DNA of 38,534 bases from Chrysochromulina tobinii. Its lineage: Eukaryota; Haptophyta; Prymnesiales; Chrysochromulinaceae. The position numbers and the translations under genes were made by a program. Each line of letters opens with the position of its first letter. Position 1 is the stretch's first letter. The notes under the pieces are model-generated. The model ran no database searches, had not been told where the DNA came from, and worked only from the letters and a program-made list of their open reading frames with translations. Positions 8,218 through 16,818 of the stretch are shown here, in pieces. The stretch lies in assembly GCA_001275005.1 (NCBI GenBank), contig JWZX01002673.1:1-38534 (forward strand). The letters are read 5' to 3'.

Positions 8218-9861
8218 ATGCAAGACGGCAGGTCGACTCCATTAAGGGCGACTCAGGTCGAAGTCGACCCCAATCAGACGCGCAACACGGCCGAGATCGC
8301 CCTGCTACAGCCGTACGACACCAAACCGACCACTTTTGCGAGCTGGCGTTGCATAATCTGTATCATGACCGCCGCCCTCACCTGTGGCATCACAACGGGT
8401 GTGGTTATTTACATCGAGAGCATGGACTCAGAATCCCCGAGCTCGCCGACAGGCGAATGCGCGAAGGCGAAGGTCCAAGTCGTCCAGTCGATCCCCCTCG
8501 GCAGTCCCGCCGATCCCTACAGTGGCGCTCCCTACATCCCTCCGATTGGTGGCTCCGTGCCCAGTTGGGAGGCCTTCGTACGGCTCGCGAATGAGTCAAC
8601 GACGACGCTGGACTTCACGGCCATGTACTTTGACCTGCTGGGCCTCGAGGATCGCCAACAATTCAATGCGAGCGAGATGCAGGCCTTTGGTGCCGATCGC
8701 GGCGAAGCTGTCTTTGCAGCACTCGAGGCCGCCGCGATGCGCGGCGTCCAGATGCGCATCCTGCTCGGCACGCTCAACGACCCGATGAACAGCACAGAGG
8801 TGCGCACGCTGCTCAGCTACCCGAGCGTTAAGGCGCGCACCTGGAACCCAGTCAAATGGTACGATGGCGGCATCATGCACATGAAGCTGTGGCATTCCAA
8901 CGGGCGCGCCGCTTATCTGGGCAGTGCCAACACCGATTGGAAATCGCTCGCGCAGGTTCAGGAGTTGGGTGTGCTGGTCAATGGCACTGCGGCGACGGCC
9001 GACCTTGGGCGCCTCTTTGAGACCTTTTGGAAGTGGGCGAGCCCCGACGTGCCTGCTCAGCAGATGATCGTGTTCAGCGACAAGTACGCGGCACCGCTCA
9101 CTCTGCCGCCGTGGGACATCAACGTGCCGCTCGAGCTCAGGGTGCCGATGGCTGCGCCCTTCGATCTGTTGGCTTCGAGCCCACTCGCGGCCCTCTCGAG
9201 TGTGAGTTCCCCACAGCTGCTCTGCCCAGACGAGGAGGATCCTGAGGCCGCGGCCGCGAACGCCTATGTCTCAGCGTCACCTGGGGGCGCCGTCACCGCC
9301 GGCCGCACCTTCGACCAAGCTGCGCTGATCGACACCGTCCGCTCCGCTACGACTAACCTGTCACTGAGCGTGATGGACTTTTTGCCGGCGAGCAGCTATA
9401 CGGGCGGGCACGGCTCGGGCCCACTCTACTGGCCAGAGCTCGTCAACGCCGTGCTCGCAGTGGCCTACTCGAAGCCCGTGCGCGTACGTGTGCTGGTGAG
9501 CCGCTGGGCTCACACGAGCAAGATGATGGGCCCCGCGATGAAACAGCTCGCTGACGGCCTTGCCGCGTGCACGACGGCTTACCCGACGTGCGCGGGCTCG
9601 CTCGAGGTACGTCAATTTGAATTGCCTGGCTGGCAGAACACCACCGGCCCGAACGCGACCTTCCCGCCCTATTCGCGAGTCAACCACGCCAAGTTCATCG
9701 TGAGCGATCAACGCGCCAATGTCGGGACGTCGAATTGGGAGTGGGGCTACATGTACCAGACGGCGGGCTCGTCATGGAACACCAACGACACCAAGATCGT
9801 CGCGGCCGTGCAGCAGATCTTTGACCAGGGCTGGGAGAGCCCATTTGCCGTGCCGCTGTAG
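8218..9861 (+). CDS. PLD3/PLD4-like type II membrane protein (phospholipase D superfamily)
   Basis: A 547-residue protein from ATG 8218. An upstream ATG at 7975 in the same frame would overlap the divergent EGF gene, so it was not used. A single membrane segment (residues about 43-66) follows a short cytosolic tail, giving type II topology with a lumenal catalytic part, as in animal PLD3 and PLD4, which are endolysosomal 5'-exonucleases of single-stranded nucleic acid. Two HKD blocks are present: H221-x-K with GSANTDWKSLAQVQELG, and H490-x-K with GTSNWEWGY. The ends of both blocks (LGSAN-x-DW-x-SL-x-QV-x-ELG and GTSNW) are diagnostic of this branch. In the first block the Asp of H-x-K-x4-D is Asn; in the second it is kept. 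Extra N-glycosylation sequons (NST, NTT, NAT) fit a lumenal location. The exonuclease role is inferred by family; phospholipase activity is not demonstrated for the branch. Confidence 0.85.
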   Translation: MQDGRSTPLRATQVEVDPNQTRNTAEIALLQPYDTKPTTFASWRCIICIMTAALTCGITTGVVIYIESMDSESPSSPTGECAKAKVQVVQSIPLGSPADPYSGAPYIPPIGGSVPSWEAFVRLANESTTTLDFTAMYFDLLGLEDRQQFNASEMQAFGADRGEAVFAALEAAAMRGVQMRILLGTLNDPMNSTEVRTLLSYPSVKARTWNPVKWYDGGIMHMKLWHSNGRAAYLGSANTDWKSLAQVQELGVLVNGTAATADLGRLFETFWKWASPDVPAQQMIVFSDKYAAPLTLPPWDINVPLELRVPMAAPFDLLASSPLAALSSVSSPQLLCPDEEDPEAAAANAYVSASPGGAVTAGRTFDQAALIDTVRSATTNLSLSVMDFLPASSYTGGHGSGPLYWPELVNAVLAVAYSKPVRVRVLVSRWAHTSKMMGPAMKQLADGLAACTTAYPTCAGSLEVRQFELPGWQNTTGPNATFPPYSRVNHAKFIVSDQRANVGTSNWEWGYMYQTAGSSWNTNDTKIVAAVQQIFDQGWESPFAVPL

Positions 9862-10091
9862 AAGCGTGATGATTCGGGCGGGGACGCGGGGTGTGTGGTG
9901 ATAGTCCCGATTGTTAGCGTGTGAGGTGTGCTTCCAGCACCTTTCCTGAAACCTGGGTCCGATTTTCGACCTCTGGTCGAGGAGGAGACAGTGCTGAGTC
10001 CTAGACCTTAACAGCCATGTTCACACTCGTCCCCCGCTCTGAGCCGCTGAAGCCCAACCGCCCTCCTGCCCGGGTGGATCGCTCGCGATAG

Positions 10092-12046
10092 ATGGCCGCC
10101 CGCGTCGTCCGGGAGCTCTCGCACATGAGCAGCTCGGACAAAACGCGGATGGCGAACACTCCTGCACCACCTTATGAGGGCGCGACGAATGCCCGCGGTG
10201 AGCCGCATGGGGAGGGCCGTCGCGTCTTCTCAAGCGGACACATCTATGAGGGGCAGTGGGTCGACGGCAAGACGGAAGGCTTCGGCCGGTTCACGTACCC
10301 CGATGGCCAAGTATTCGAGGGTCAGTGGATGGGCGGGCGTCGCAATGGGCCGGGGAAACTCATGATGGTCGGCGGCGAGACGATCACTGGCAAATGGGTC
10401 GACGATGCCCTGAGCGGCCCGGTGCGGCGGTACGCTACGCCGGAGGAGGCTCCCGCACTTGCACCCAACGGGCGGCAGGAGCGCGCGCCCATCGAGGGGA
10501 GCCCAGGCGCGCCGAGAGCTGCTGCGGCCCCGCTGGCCATGCCCGGGGGCAGCGGCATGATGGCGCAGCAGCAACAGGCCGCAGCAGCTCAGGCGGACGT
10601 GCAGTGGCTGCGCGAGTCGCACGACGTGGTGTGGCAGCTCAACGTGGAGCTACAGATGGAGAATGAGAAGCTCGTCGCCGAGAATCGCCGGCTCCGTCTC
10701 AAGCTGCGCACGATGCTCCAGGAGCAGCAGAACAATGCGAGCAGCCAGAGCAGCGCCTCTGGCGTCTCGATCGCCACGGCCCAGAACAAGCCCAGCAACT
10801 GTGGCAGCAGCAGCCAGAGCAGCGCGAGCGAGCCTCCGAAGGTGGTTGAGGGGAGGCTGCGGCGCAAGAAGAAGACGACTGACGAGAAGAGCGCCAGCGC
10901 CAGTGCCAGCGCCAGCGCGCAAGACTTGTCGTTGCTCAGCAAGCTGCTCGAGATGTCGAAGCCTCGGCCCAACGAGACGGCGGCGGCGGCGGCGGCACCG
11001 CCCAAGGTGGCGCCCGAGTCCGATGCCGACGCGCGCGAGCGCCGGCGCAAGATCGTTCACGAGCTGTGCGAGCGTGCGCAGGCTGAGCTACGCGATCGCG
11101 CGAGCGCCCGCGCGTGGACCGCGTTGCATCGCCTCGACAGCGCGAGCGAAGTCGAGCGCTTTGCACGGAGCCTGCTCGCGATGCTTCTCGAGCCGGTGCG
11201 CAAGCTGCCCGTCGAGTCAGACCGGGCGCTGCAGGAGGCAGCGGAGCGCGTGCGCGAGGCGCTCGACGCGGTCCTTGGCTGGCCCGAGGCCCTCGAGCGC
11301 ATCGTGCGCCATACTGGTAGGGAGCTTTCGCAGCTGCTAGAGCTCAGCGAGCTTCATCTGGAGGGCCTCCCCCTTGGCGCAGCGGGCGCGGGCGTGGCGG
11401 CCCTGCTGGTGCGTGCGAGCCGACAGCTCAAGTCGCTCGACCTTGGGCGTACCGGCTTGGGCGATGTGGGGGCGAGCGTTCTCGCCGACGCGCTGCGAAC
11501 CGGCGGCGGACGCCTCTCGCTGCTACGGCTGCACGAGAACCGCATCGGCAACACGGGCGGCAGCGCACTCGCGGCGCTGCTCGCGAGCCAGCAGCTCACC
11601 GTGGGCGCCGTTGTGTCCGCGCGGCTCGAGAAGGTCGATCTGCGCGCCAACACCTTCGACTTGGTCACGGAGCAGGCCCTGCGGCAGGCCGGCGGCTCGC
11701 GCATCATTCTCAACGAGCGCGAGCTGCAGGATTCAGCCGCCTGTTTCTCCGGCGGCGGCGCCGCTAGCGCTGGCGGCTGTGTGGCCAGCCGCGGCTCGTG
11801 CGATGTAGACAGCTTCCTGCGCTTCGTCAGCACCAGCGCTCCGGCGCCGCCCGCACCGGTGCCTCCTCCACGGCCTTCACTTGGCATCAGTGACTACGGC
11901 CAGGGCCAGAGCCGCACCGATGCCGACGCGTTCCTCAACTTTGGCCGCGGCAGCTGCAGCGGGGCCACGGCCAGCGCCGCGGCCAGCGCCGCGCCGGCCA
12001 GAGGCGTGAACGGCATGGAACAGCAGATCCACCTGAGCTTTCCCAT

Positions 12047-12089
<43 letters not shown>

Positions 12090-12494
12090 TGCGGCGGCAA
12101 CGCACCGGCGCCGCCGCCGCCCTCGAATCCGCCGCACCCTGCTGCTGCTGCCAGCGGCATCGGCGCGCCCAGCGGCACCAGCGGAAGCGGCGCTGACGCC
12201 GAGGGCTTCCTTCGTTTCACTGCTGGTGGTGGCGCGGCCAGTTGTGCATCGGCGCCTCCCGCCCGCATGATCCCGCCTCCGCGCACGGTCCCGCAGCGCA
12301 CCAGCCTGCAGCCACCTGCAGCTCAGCCGGCAGCTGCTGCCGGTGGCGGCAGCTGCTCGGACGCAGCGACCTTCCTGTGCTCATCATGTGGCGGCAGCTC
12401 AGCCAGTAGCAGCGGCGGTAAAGGGGTGAGCTTCTCGGCGGCGGCTCAGGACTCGCTGTCAGCGGCCGACTTCCTCTCCTCGATAGGCAGCTGA
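10092..12494 (+). CDS. MORN-repeat / coiled-coil / leucine-rich-repeat protein with repeated acidic-FL motifs
   Basis: An 800-residue protein. Residues about 28-115 hold three to four MORN repeats (YEGQWVDGKTEGFGR, FEGQWMGGRRNGPGK and a final TGKWVDDALSG), which usually mediate membrane or cytoskeletal association. A Gln/Ala-rich coiled coil spans about 155-215, followed by Ser and Lys runs (SASASASAS). Residues about 330-415 are helical and charged. Ribonuclease-inhibitor-type LRRs span about 415-545 (LKSLDLGRTGLGDVG, LSLLRLHENRIGNTG). The tail from 550 is low-complexity Gly/Pro/Ser/Ala, including a poly-Gly run coded by (GGC)n, but contains five spaced copies of a short motif: DVDSFLRF (571), DADAFLNF (610), DAEGFLRF (702), DAATFLCS (757) and SAADFLSS (790), the last at the C-terminus. 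Likely a scaffold protein, perhaps flagellar or cortical. Start ATG 10092 is the first in frame; ATGs at 10125 and 10149 are alternatives. Confidence 0.8.
12046..12089 (+). repeat. (GGC)n tract coding poly-Gly
   Basis: An almost pure run of GGC triplets within the MORN/LRR gene, translated as about 14 glycines. A slippage-prone microsatellite and likely length-polymorphic. Confidence 0.85.
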
Positions 12495-13028
12495 GGTGGC
12501 TTTCAGCCGCGAGGGGTGTGTGTAGACTGTTTCGGTGACGTCGTGCGTGCTGTCGTGTGTGCGGTGTCGGTGTGCGCGTTGATGGTGCGGGGATGGCCGA
12601 TTTCGCGAGCGACGCGCGGACGGATGTCCGGTACTCCGCGGGTTGACGGGTGAAGAACGGACGCCTCAACGAAGAAGTAGCGACGTCTAGCGCGGACTGG
12701 TCCCGCAGCAGGAGAATAATGTGTCTTTCGACCGCGACGACCTGCTACCTGGGACTTGTACCGCTGGGCGGCCAATGGCCGATGCGGGCCGCTCCACTGC
12801 GCTTTCTGCGCTCTGCGCGGTCGCCGCACGCCGGTCCCGCCCCCACTCTGCGGAAAAACTTCTATTAACTTGTTGGGTATTAGTTTAGCCTCCGTCAGCG
12901 GTCATCAACATCATGATGGATGATGCACACGGAGCGGAGCTTTCTGCACATGATGTGCAAAGATCCGGTGACCGCCGACACGATACACACGGAGAATACT
13001 GTTGCTCAGTGTCGGTGTCGCTGTGCGT
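12495..13028. other. Convergent intergenic spacer
   Basis: The 534 bp between the 3' ends of the MORN/LRR gene and the plastid-type protein. Mixed GC, a GT-rich stretch (12515-12580) and a short AT-rich block near 12850-12895. No gene supported; antisense ORFs here lack domain character. Confidence 0.5.
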
Positions 13029-13544
13029 TCAAGATGAGATGAGCACGAGCGAGGTGCCCAAGAAGCTAACGCCGAAGAGCCCACCGAACACCTTGAGCTT
13101 CGCCGGGACGCTGACATCGGCGAAATTCTCTTTCGAGAGGAAGCTTGGCAAGTTTTTCTGCACCGACGTCTTTGGCGTCGGGCCCTGGAAGAACATGTAG
13201 CCCTGCCTATTAACCCCAAAGGGGTCCTCTGTGGTGGTGCGCGGAGGCCAGTTGATCCCGACCTCGAGCTTCTGGCGCCGCTGCTCGGCGGGAGGCATTT
13301 TGGCAAGCCCCTCCTGGATCTCGACGATCGTAGGCCACAGAGAGAGCTCCTCGTTGAAAGTGTCCTTTGGCACCGGCAAGCCGCCCGACGGCGTGGGCGC
13401 GGCCTTAGCCTTGGGCTGGTTGGCGCCAAGGCTGCTGAGCAGTTTACCGAAGTCGAACTGCATGCGAACGGCCGGTGCCCGCATGGGTGGGCGCATGCCC
13501 AGCGCATGCCCAGCGAGCAGTGAGATGAGGATGAAGCGCGCCAT
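13029..13544 (-). CDS. Small membrane protein with complex-plastid targeting leader (function unknown)
   Basis: A 171-residue protein from ATG 13544. The frame extends further upstream to other ATGs, but this Met gives a textbook leader. The N-terminus is a hydrophobic signal peptide (ARFILISLLAGHALG) followed by a Pro/Arg/Ala-rich basic stretch (MRPPMRAPAVRMQFD), the bipartite layout used to cross the extra membranes of secondary plastids, with processing probably near AVRMQ. The mature part is hydrophilic with conserved-looking blocks (FNEELSLWPTIVEIQEGLAKM, INWPPRTT...DPFGVNRQGYMFFQGP). It ends in one hydrophobic helix (about 149-168, GGLFGVSFLGTSLVLIS) at the very C-terminus, so it is tail-anchored in a plastid membrane by inference. 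I do not recognise the family. It is divergent from the small gene at 13781, with 236 bp between start codons. Confidence 0.7.
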   Translation of the reverse strand: MARFILISLLAGHALGMRPPMRAPAVRMQFDFGKLLSSLGANQPKAKAAPTPSGGLPVPKDTFNEELSLWPTIVEIQEGLAKMPPAEQRRQKLEVGINWPPRTTTEDPFGVNRQGYMFFQGPTPKTSVQKNLPSFLSKENFADVSVPAKLKVFGGLFGVSFLGTSLVLISS

Positions 13545-13780
13545 TACTTGTAATGTGTCGCAGCAGACGATCACGCGTAGAATTCGCCGAGGTTGCATAT
13601 GGGTCTCGTCATTTGCCGAACAAGAGAAGCCGAGGAGACCCTTCAACTTTCTCTCGAATGCAAAGTGAGCGCTCGAACTGCTTCCCGCCGTTTTATATCA
13701 TAGACCTTTCGGCGCCGTTTCGTGCTTTGGGGGTGAACGACAGTCGCCGCCGTGTTTCGACCCAAGCGCTTCGGAGAAGC

Positions 13781-14304
13781 ATGGTCAAGGGTGGCTTCAC
13801 CGAACTGCAGCGGACCGCCGTGTGGGCAGAACGTATTGCTCTCGAGGTGCATGAAGCGCCACCCGCCTGTGAGACCACTTGGAGCAGCATGTGTGCGTGT
13901 ATTTACGCCACTGACCTGCTGACCACCCCTGTGCGCAGAACCACCACGAAGCAGCGCTGCCGAGCTCGCGGTACAGATACACGCGCCTATTGCCACCAAA
14001 GCTCAACCCAATCGTGCCGCAGGACGTGGAGCAGCTCTACGACGGAAGCTCAGTGATGCCTGCATTTCCGCCTGGCTTCCTAGAGCTGAACGCACCACGG
14101 CAGCGGCCACCAGTGCTTGGCAACCCGCTTTTTGGCTTTTCGTGCCACCCGATCCCTGCGCCGGTGAAGCCGGATGCGTCCGGCAAAAGCGGTCACTCCG
14201 CAGCAGCCGCAGCCAAGCTCGCTGAGCTGCAGGAGAAACTCAACGTGGAGAGGGGACTTCGAGCCGAATTGGAGGCAAAGCTCGCGATGCGCTACGGCAA
14301 GTGA
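13781..14304 (+). CDS. Small hypothetical protein, probably two exons
   Basis: The 3' frame (stop at 14302-14304) is coding-like (PPKLNPIVPQDVEQLYDG, FPPGFLELN, then a coiled C-terminus LAELQEKLNVERGLRAELEAKL) but has no good ATG at its 5' end. An upstream frame starts at ATG 13781 in good context (agcATGG). A donor GTGAGA at 13869 joined to an acceptor AG at 13950-13951 (or AG at 13953-13954, a NAGNAG pair) links the two in frame, giving 146 or 145 residues. The predicted intron is 83 or 86 nt. If only the second frame is used, ATG 14056 gives an 82-residue protein. Domain family not recognised; the Pro-rich middle and short coiled coil suggest a small structural or adaptor protein. The splice model is inference. 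Confidence 0.4.
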
Positions 14305-14592
14305 TCGCGAGTACGCATTCCGACGGCGAGACGCGTGAGCGCCTACCAATGCGCCCGGGTCCTGGCGGACTGCGTGTATCGTAGCCGTGCCAGCGCCTCG
14401 TACTCGAGTGAATGATCAACGCACGCTGAGGCGCGAGTGCAGTGAGCAGGCTCTGGAGCGTGGGCCACTCGCCGGCCGGTTTGAGCAACGACTGAGAATC
14501 TCGCCGTCTTCGATCTGTAGGTGTATATGTAGGTCCACGTACGTGCCGATGGTACCTCGCGTGAAATTTTTCAATCAAGACTCAGGTATTCA

Positions 14593-14606
14593 CACCCCGC
14601 GGGGTG
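14593..14606. promoter_or_regulatory. Perfect 14-bp GC palindrome upstream of the GH16 gene
   Basis: CACCCCGCGGGGTG is a perfect dyad 13 bp before the GH16 start codon at 14620. It could be a dimeric regulator site or a 5'-UTR hairpin. No family of binding protein is implied. Confidence 0.35.
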
Positions 14607-14619
14607 CGTAACTATCCCT

Positions 14620-15534
14620 ATGGCGGGACTTGTCTCGCTCGCGGGCGTTTGGTCGGCTTCGGCAAGCATTCAGCCGCTCTCCGACCCAGCTGGGAGCTGG
14701 GTGCCGTACGCGCCCATGAGCGACGAATTCGACGGAGCGGAACTCAATTCGAGCAAGTGGAGCACTGACTATACACAATGGGCCGGGCGACAGCCAGGCC
14801 TTTTTGACGCGTCCAACGTCAAGGTGGCGAACGGTAGCTTGACGCTCCTGGCGCAGAGTGGGCATCGCAACTCGTCCTGGCCAGTCGGATACGACAACTA
14901 CACGACAAGCGCCTTGCACAGCGTCGACAAGACTCTGCACGGCTATTTCGAGGTACGATCACGGAGTGGCAGCAGCTCCATCTCGTCGAGCTGGTGGTTC
15001 CACTGGAATGACGGGGCCGGCACCTGGACGGAAATAGACGTCTTCGAAAGCGAAGGCTCCGATGCGCAGCAGGCTTCCTGGCACAACTCCTCCATGTTCT
15101 GCTCCCATACCCACATCTTTGCACTGGCTGGGGTCCCGCAGGACGAGTTGCCAGCAGAGTGTGGCTGTATGCCCGACCCGCCGGGGGACATCGGTCGCAC
15201 GCGCGGTCGGTACAAGGATGATCGCGCCTGCTCCCTCGGCGGTTGCATGGGCATATCGTTTGCCATCGATCAGGGCTTCCACGTCTACGGCCTGGAGTGG
15301 AATCAGAGCATGGTCGGATTCTACATTGACGGAGCACCAGTGGGGAAACTGCCAGCGGCCTGCCTCACGGCGCCAATCGGGATGGACTTTGACCGTGAGA
15401 CGATGCCGGACTGGATGGGTCTCCCTGATCCGGCAACACTGCCCGACGTTCCTTTTGAGATCGATTACGTGCGTGCTTGGAAGAGGACGGCAGACGTACG
15501 GTCGTACGCCCGTAGCCCCGTGCCCGCGCAGTAA
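14620..15534 (+). CDS. Secreted glycoside hydrolase family 16 (beta-glucanase/agarase-type)
   Basis: A 304-residue protein. A short hydrophobic N-terminus (GLVSLAGVWSASA) serves as signal peptide, and several N-glycosylation sequons occur. The fold-defining sequence runs DEFDGAELNSSKWS near residue 35, LTLLAQ, TSALHSVDKTLHGYFEVRSR, then the GH16 active-site motif E138-I-D140-V-F-E143 (nucleophile Glu138, acid/base Glu143, with the extra residue of the beta-bulge form seen in agarases, carrageenases and many laminarinases). FHVYGLEWN and VGFYIDGAPVGKL follow in the usual order. A Cys-rich insert (ECGCMPDPPGD...) near residues 185-210 is not standard. Substrate is probably a beta-1,3-glucan or a sulfated galactan; it cannot be decided here. 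GC3 is lower than in the neighbours, consistent with but not proof of a different origin. Confidence 0.9.
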   Translation: MAGLVSLAGVWSASASIQPLSDPAGSWVPYAPMSDEFDGAELNSSKWSTDYTQWAGRQPGLFDASNVKVANGSLTLLAQSGHRNSSWPVGYDNYTTSALHSVDKTLHGYFEVRSRSGSSSISSSWWFHWNDGAGTWTEIDVFESEGSDAQQASWHNSSMFCSHTHIFALAGVPQDELPAECGCMPDPPGDIGRTRGRYKDDRACSLGGCMGISFAIDQGFHVYGLEWNQSMVGFYIDGAPVGKLPAACLTAPIGMDFDRETMPDWMGLPDPATLPDVPFEIDYVRAWKRTADVRSYARSPVPAQ

Positions 15535-15780
15535 CAATCATCGTAAAATAGTCACAAAACAAGGACGTCCAGGGCCGGCCCGGCCCCAAGATCATTCTCC
15601 TCTCTCACTAAAATGTCGGCCTACGCCGAATATTGTTGATGGCTGATCCAACGCCTAGGTCGAATCATGGCAACGGGGTGGACCATTAACAAGGGGTTTT
15701 CAAAACTGATCATTAGTGACTTGTAACTAGATAACGGTTCACCCCACCCTTGTCCCTTCGTTGCCTGTTCTCGAGGGCGA

Positions 15781-16203
15781 TCAAAGCTTTGCTTTAATCC
15801 AAGCCCAATATGATTGAGTTGCGTCCACGGACTTTTTCATGACTGTCACTGAGATATCTTCGGCATAAGAAAAATGCAGATTGAGCTTGCAGCCGTTGCT
15901 GAATTGTGCGAGAGGTAGTGAGTGGAGGCTACTTTCAATCAAGTAGCCATTTTCATCACGCACATGCAATTGCTCAATTGGCCGTCCTCTTGCGGCAACA
16001 TACGCCTTCCGTGCATCGTCGATAGTCTGCGAAGGACTCATCAGTGCCCGTATCGGTTCGATTGGAATGCCACTGCCCAGGATGCACTTCATGAAGACAT
16101 GGATCTTATCACACTCCATTTCCGTTTGCTTCTTACCGCAACCAAACTTTTGCGCATGCTCGCCCACAAGGGCATCCTTCACAATCTTTGCCGTCCTCTC
16201 CAT
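15781..16203 (-). CDS. Hypothetical protein of atypical base composition
   Basis: A 140-residue ORF from a proper ATG. Codon use is clearly unlike the neighbours: many A/T-ending codons in a stretch where GC is near half, against strongly GC-ending codons elsewhere. The protein has a Cys-containing middle (FGCGKKQTEMECDK, FMKCILG), a hydrophilic region (DDARKAYVAARGRPIEQLHVRDENG) and ends WAWIKAKL. No domain recognised. The non-coding sequence on its 5' side (16204-16700) is similarly AT-richer and contains a decayed inverted repeat, so this may be a recently acquired or transposon-associated gene, or a low-expressed host gene. Confidence 0.45.
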   Translation of the reverse strand: MERTAKIVKDALVGEHAQKFGCGKKQTEMECDKIHVFMKCILGSGIPIEPIRALMSPSQTIDDARKAYVAARGRPIEQLHVRDENGYLIESSLHSLPLAQFSNGCKLNLHFSYAEDISVTVMKKSVDATQSYWAWIKAKL

Positions 16204-16818
16204 GCGCTGCCACCCTTATTGTGTCGAGGCAAAAGTGGGGGTTGGACTTCCGGTCTCGCCCCGCGCGCGGTCCGATGGGCCAGAGCACAAGGGGCCGTGG
16301 ACCCGGGTTCTCGTCAGTTTCGGCTAGCTGTGAATGAAAACTCGAACTCACTATTTTTGGTATGCATTCAAACACCGAACATCGTCATAACGAGCAAAGC
16401 ATGCACGCAAAACTCGGTTGCGGCTTGCGCTGTTAAGATGATTGTCGCGAAACAAAACCGCGTTGCCCATTAATTGTCGGTTTGTTTCGCGATAGTCATT
16501 AGCTTGCTCGCCGGTCTGAAAGAAAAGTCTTGAGGTATCGCCGTGTCGTCCGGTACAATTAACTTTCGCTGACAGGACTGACTTCAACGTGCGCTCTTAA
16601 CGCGATGTCTCTCGAGGTAATGCTTCGCGAGATTTCAGCCCCACGCGGGGCTGTTATGTAAAGCGGCCAGTCGACCGCTTACAACGCGATGTACTTTTCA
16701 GTGTTCAGTTGCGCCGCGGCGGGCTGCGGCCATGACGATGAAGCTGCTCCAAGGTGCGGTGGGGGAGGATCCATGGTGAGGATTGAGCTCGTATAGCCGC
16801 GCGCGGCGGTCTGATTGG
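16204..16818. other. Intergenic region of lower GC, upstream of the hypothetical gene
   Basis: The 615 bp between two minus-strand genes. It contains the inverted repeat 16437-16498 and the 7-bp hairpin CAGCCCC-ACGC-GGGGCTG at 16636-16653. No ORF here has coding character. Confidence 0.5.
16437..16498. repeat. Imperfect inverted repeat (decayed MITE-like hairpin)
   Basis: TCGCGAAACAAAACCG (16445-16460) faces CGGTTTGTTTCGCGA (16478-16492) with a 17-nt loop and one base of length difference. The arms continue outward as ATGATTG against the complement ATGACTA, where the differences are transitions. About 22 bp of arm survives. This fits an old foldback or MITE element; no target-site duplication was identified. 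Confidence 0.55.

Noticed and set aside
13869-13938. Alternative intron 13869-13938 (GTGAG...GCGCAG) for the small gene
   Set aside because: Joining there creates an in-frame TAA at the junction; the acceptors at 13951 or 13954 keep the frame.
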